From an uncultured Arcobacter sp. (lineage in GTDB: Bacteria > Campylobacterota > Campylobacteria > Campylobacterales > Arcobacteraceae): 8,882 bases of DNA. Shown here piece after piece: positions 6,872 to 8,882 of the stretch. The stretch is from contig CAJXWI010000075.1 in NCBI GenBank assembly GCA_913062735.1, forward strand, positions 1 to 8,882. Direction: 5' to 3'. The notes under the pieces are model-generated. The model did no database searches and was not told where the DNA came from. It saw only the letters and a list, made by a program, of their open reading frames with translations. Position numbers and translations under genes: made by a program. Each line of letters opens with the position of its first letter. Position 1 is the stretch's first letter.

Positions 6872-6963
6872 GGGATTTTTTATTCTACAAACAATCCCTA
6901 TGCTAAATGAGAAAATACCCCTTTCGTTTAGCATATAAAAGTTACTCTATTAATACTTTTATG
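6872..6963 (+). other. Three consecutive hairpins, possible structured leader or small RNA
   Basis: Three stems follow one another. GGGATT (6872-6877) pairs with AATCCC (6893-6898). TGCTAAATGAGA (6901-6912) pairs with TTTCGTTTAGCA (6922-6933) over 12 positions, two of them G-U on the plus strand. ATAAAAGT (6935-6942) pairs with ACTTTTAT (6955-6962), with a further G-U at 6934/6963. The G-U pairs become A-C mismatches on the minus strand, so the structure favours a plus-strand RNA. A TATAAT at 6800-6805 could start such a transcript near 6812. It could be a leader of the gene at 7000, a small RNA, or a terminator-like element. I recognise no riboswitch class. Confidence 0.4.
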
Positions 6964-6979
6964 CAATAATAGTTTAAAT

Positions 6980-6985
6980 TATAAT
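6980..6985 (+). promoter_or_regulatory. TATAAT close before the transglutaminase-like gene
   Basis: A perfect TATAAT ends 14 bases before the ATG at 7000. A start about 7 bases downstream would leave a leader of only about 8 bases and cut into the weak ribosome binding site (AAAGAAGAAA, 6986-6995). Either the message is nearly leaderless or the working promoter lies further upstream. Confidence 0.3.
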
Positions 6986-6999
6986 AAAGAAGAAATACC

Positions 7000-7605
7000 A
7001 TGTTAATACAAAACAAATTCTTAAAATACCTTTCAACTCTTTTTTGTTTTATCTTTATTTCTTATTTGCTGTATATGATTTATCTGTCTTTTTTTATTGT
7101 AAAAAATCAATTTCTTGATTTAGGAGATTCTACTTATATAAATCAAGTACGAATGGATGATTATACAAAAAGATTAAGTTTACATCTGACTAAGGACTGT
7201 GAAAACAATCAAATATGCGAAGTTCAAAGCCTTCTTGATTTGGTTACTAATATTCCTTATAAAATCAATGAAAGTATTGCAAGAAGCTCAAAACATGTAA
7301 TTAAGCAAAATTATGGGGATTGTGATGATAAAAGCAATCTTTTAATCTCACTTTTAAAAGCAAAAAACTATGAAGCGTATTTTGTTTTAGTTCCAAAACA
7401 TATCTTTGTTATTGTGCATTTGAAAAATAAACTTAAAAACAAAAAAGCACTTTATATTAATAAAAGGCCTTTTTATATTTTAGAAAGTACAGCCACAAAT
7501 TCTAAAATAGGCTTTCGTTTTAAGTATACATTTAAAGAAATAGAAGCGATTATCGATCCTTTTAAAAACAAAAAACTGCTTATTACTTCCCTTGATTACA
7601 AATAA
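7000..7605 (+). CDS. Membrane-anchored transglutaminase-like (papain-fold) protein
   Basis: The 201-residue protein has one N-terminal membrane segment (about 10-34) with Lys6 and Lys9 before it, so the rest should lie in the periplasm. The soluble part carries the transglutaminase-like core: YGDCDDKSNLLISLL (105-119) with the presumed nucleophile Cys108, then VLVPKHIFVIVHL (129-141) with His134 as the likely catalytic His (His140 is the alternative), then a YILEST stretch (159-164) where Glu162 may complete the triad. The GDCDDKS-H-E/D order is typical of bacterial transglutaminase-like proteins, many of which are proteases or peptidases rather than true transglutaminases. Cys67 and Cys73 could form a disulfide. 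The substrate is unknown; a periplasmic maturation or cell-envelope role is possible but inferred. Its stop codon directly abuts the mmuM stop on the other strand. Confidence 0.8.
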   Translation: MLIQNKFLKYLSTLFCFIFISYLLYMIYLSFFIVKNQFLDLGDSTYINQVRMDDYTKRLSLHLTKDCENNQICEVQSLLDLVTNIPYKINESIARSSKHVIKQNYGDCDDKSNLLISLLKAKNYEAYFVLVPKHIFVIVHLKNKLKNKKALYINKRPFYILESTATNSKIGFRFKYTFKEIEAIIDPFKNKKLLITSLDYK

Positions 7606-8532
7606 TTATTTATACATAGAAACTATTTCTTTTATATCTTTTGGTGTCGTTTGACAACATCCCCCAATAATTCTAGCCCCAGCTTTATACCACGCTTCTG
7701 ACATTTTTGCATAAGAACTATTGTTTTTAGATGCTTTCCATGATTTATCATTGGCATCATAAGAATCTCCACTGTTTGCGTATACTATGATTATTTTACT
7801 TGAGACTTTTTTGATTTCTTTTATAAGTGTGTGGGCATATTGTGGGGAAGTACAATTAATTCCAATAGCAGTAATAAAAGAATACGCTTCTAGATATTGC
7901 GCACACTCTTTTATAGTCTCTCCACTGTTAATATGCAATGCATCTTTTGCACTAAAACTAATCCAAGCATTTATATTCTTTTTGTTTTTTAATAAATTAA
8001 CATAGGCTTTTGCTTCTTTTAAACAAGGAACTGTTTCAAAAGCAAGGATATCAGGCTTTGCTTCAAGTAAGGTATTTAGTCTTTTTTTATGAAATTCTTC
8101 CAGTTCTTTTTGATTTAAAGAATAATCGCCTCTAAATTCTGAACCATCTGCCAAGTATGCACCATAAGGACCAATAGATGCAGCTACAAGAGCTTTATTT
8201 ATGTTTTTAGTCTCTTTGGTGAAGTATTCATCTCTTGCATCTTTGGCTAAAGATACGGATAATAAAAGCATTTTTTTAGCTTCTGCTTCACTAAGCCCTT
8301 TTTTATAAAAAGCCTCATATGTTGCTTGATAACTTAAGCTTGTTATACAATTAGCACCTGCTTGTAAATAATCTTTATGCACTTCTTTAATAGCTTTTGG
8401 ATTAGAGATTAAAAATTTTGCAGACCAAAGTTCATCATTTACATCATAGCCCTTACGTTGAAGTTCTGTTCCAGATGCGCCATCAAGCACTATAATTTTT
8501 TGTTTTTTTAATAGAGTTTCAAGTATGTTCAT
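7606..8532 (-). CDS. mmuM: Homocysteine S-methyltransferase (MmuM type)
   Basis: MmuM moves a methyl group from S-methylmethionine (or S-adenosylmethionine) to homocysteine, giving methionine; it is a cytoplasmic zinc enzyme. The 308 residues match E. coli MmuM (310). Visible features: the N-terminal VLDGASGTELQRKG (15-28), DELWSAKFLISNP (33-45), HKDYLQAGANCITSLSYQA (52-70), ASIGPYGAYLADGSEFRGDY (118-137), FETVPC (165-170), and the zinc ligands Cys227 in GINC and Cys292-Cys293 in GGCCQT. The last motif is usually GGCCGT, so Gln294 is a mild variant that leaves the ligands intact. The start at 8532 has a weak AAAAGTGA-type ribosome binding site about 8 bases upstream. A split-off homocysteine-binding module of MetH is an alternative, but the length and N-terminus fit stand-alone MmuM. 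It is transcribed alone, divergent from the HD gene. Confidence 0.9.
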   Translation of the reverse strand: MNILETLLKKQKIIVLDGASGTELQRKGYDVNDELWSAKFLISNPKAIKEVHKDYLQAGANCITSLSYQATYEAFYKKGLSEAEAKKMLLLSVSLAKDARDEYFTKETKNINKALVAASIGPYGAYLADGSEFRGDYSLNQKELEEFHKKRLNTLLEAKPDILAFETVPCLKEAKAYVNLLKNKKNINAWISFSAKDALHINSGETIKECAQYLEAYSFITAIGINCTSPQYAHTLIKEIKKVSSKIIIVYANSGDSYDANDKSWKASKNNSSYAKMSEAWYKAGARIIGGCCQTTPKDIKEIVSMYK

Positions 8533-8556
8533 ATAATATTCACTTTTTGAAAATTT

Positions 8557-8562
8557 ATTCTA
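8557..8562 (-). promoter_or_regulatory. Candidate -10 box for mmuM
   Basis: On the minus strand TAGAAT stands about 24 bases before the mmuM ATG. Transcription would start near 8550 with a leader of about 18 bases. No clear -35 box is seen. Confidence 0.4.
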
Positions 8563-8602
8563 AACGATAGATAAAGTCTTAGTTTAAAACAGCTTCTTTG
8601 GT

Positions 8603-8635
8603 TATAATTATAGAATAATGAACTTAAGTATAGGA
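8603..8635 (+). promoter_or_regulatory. -10 box and ribosome binding site of the HD-domain gene
   Basis: TATAAT (8603-8608) would start transcription near 8615, and AGGA (8632-8635) lies 5 bases before the ATG at 8641. The box is about 40 bases from the mmuM -10 box on the other strand, so the two genes share a compact divergent promoter region. Confidence 0.5.
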
Positions 8636-8640
8636 CAAAA

Positions 8641-8882
8641 ATGAAGGCTTTAAAACAACAAATTAATTTTATAATGGAAATAGATAAACTAAAAGCAGTT
8701 TACAGACAAACTACGGTAAAAGAAGACAATAACAGACAAGAAAACTCAGCAGAACATTCTTGGCATATTGCACTTGCAGCCATAATTCTTCAAGAATATG
8801 CAGGACAAAAAATATCTATCTCACGTGTTATTAAAATGTTATTAATTCATGATGTCATAGAAATAGATGCGGGAGATTTATT
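8641..8882 (+). CDS. HD-domain hydrolase, N-terminal part (YfbR/HDDC2-like)
   Basis: Eighty residues are visible before the window ends; the frame is open to the edge. The sequence has the start of an HD-superfamily metal-dependent phosphohydrolase: FIMEIDKLKAVYRQT (10-24), ENSAEHSWHIALAA (34-47) with His39, and the diagnostic KMLLIHDVIEIDAGD (65-79) with His70-Asp71, Glu74 and Asp79. Together these match the YfbR/HDDC2 group, which in E. coli is a 5'-deoxynucleotidase acting on dNMPs. The family is usually about 190-200 residues, so more than half is missing here, including the second metal-binding Asp. The ATG follows a good AGGA ribosome binding site. Substrate for this member is inferred from the family only. 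Confidence 0.88.
   Translation, partial: MKALKQQINFIMEIDKLKAVYRQTTVKEDNNRQENSAEHSWHIALAAIILQEYAGQKISISRVIKMLLIHDVIEIDAGDL

Noticed and set aside
6907..6969. 20-codon plus-strand ORF covering two of the hairpins (start ATGAGAAAA), considered as a leader peptide
   Set aside because: There is no Shine-Dalgarno sequence before it, no run of one amino acid typical of attenuator peptides, and a second overlapping ORF starts at 6900. Chance is the simpler explanation.

Overview
The window is A+T-rich chromosomal DNA. Its codon use and gene content (RlmF, a 650-residue-type Acs, an LDH-like malate dehydrogenase, small membrane proteins, TATAAT-type promoters with little -35 consensus) fit a Campylobacterota bacterium, most likely Arcobacter or a relative. 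This assignment is made by eye from composition and protein style. I see no insertion sequence, integrase, prophage gene, CRISPR array, tRNA or rRNA. No gene-free stretch exceeds 300 bases; the longest is the 261-base gap between mdh and the transglutaminase-like gene.

Layout, left to right. Positions 1-461 (+) hold the C-terminal part of a gene cut by the window edge, which ends in a probable helix-turn-helix region. A perfect 17-bp hairpin follows (496-534). Next are a small cysteine-rich lipoprotein (559-837) and, 11 bases later, an ABC exporter with fused membrane and ATPase domains (849-2621). rlmF (2657-3595) probably has its own promoter. After an A+T-rich terminator-like hairpin comes acs (3711-5657), with a good ribosome binding site. 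An unannotated 29-residue membrane peptide (5699-5788) has its own promoter and ribosome-binding signals. It faces mdh on the minus strand (5797-6738). The 6739-6999 region holds overlapping -10 boxes for mdh and three consecutive hairpins ahead of a membrane-anchored transglutaminase-like protein (7000-7605). That gene ends exactly where mmuM (7606-8532, minus) ends. A divergent promoter region separates mmuM from an HD-domain hydrolase gene that runs off the right edge (8641-8882).

How the genes work together. Acs (acetate to acetyl-CoA) and malate dehydrogenase (malate to oxaloacetate) both feed the TCA cycle and suit an organism that uses organic acids, but they are convergent and so not one operon. 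MmuM makes methionine from homocysteine. The lipoprotein and ABC exporter are probably co-transcribed. The other genes look like independent housekeeping units. I found no convincing new multi-gene system. The most interesting items are the 29-residue membrane peptide, the hairpin-rich leader before the transglutaminase-like gene, the four-cysteine lipoprotein and the strong palindrome at 496-534.
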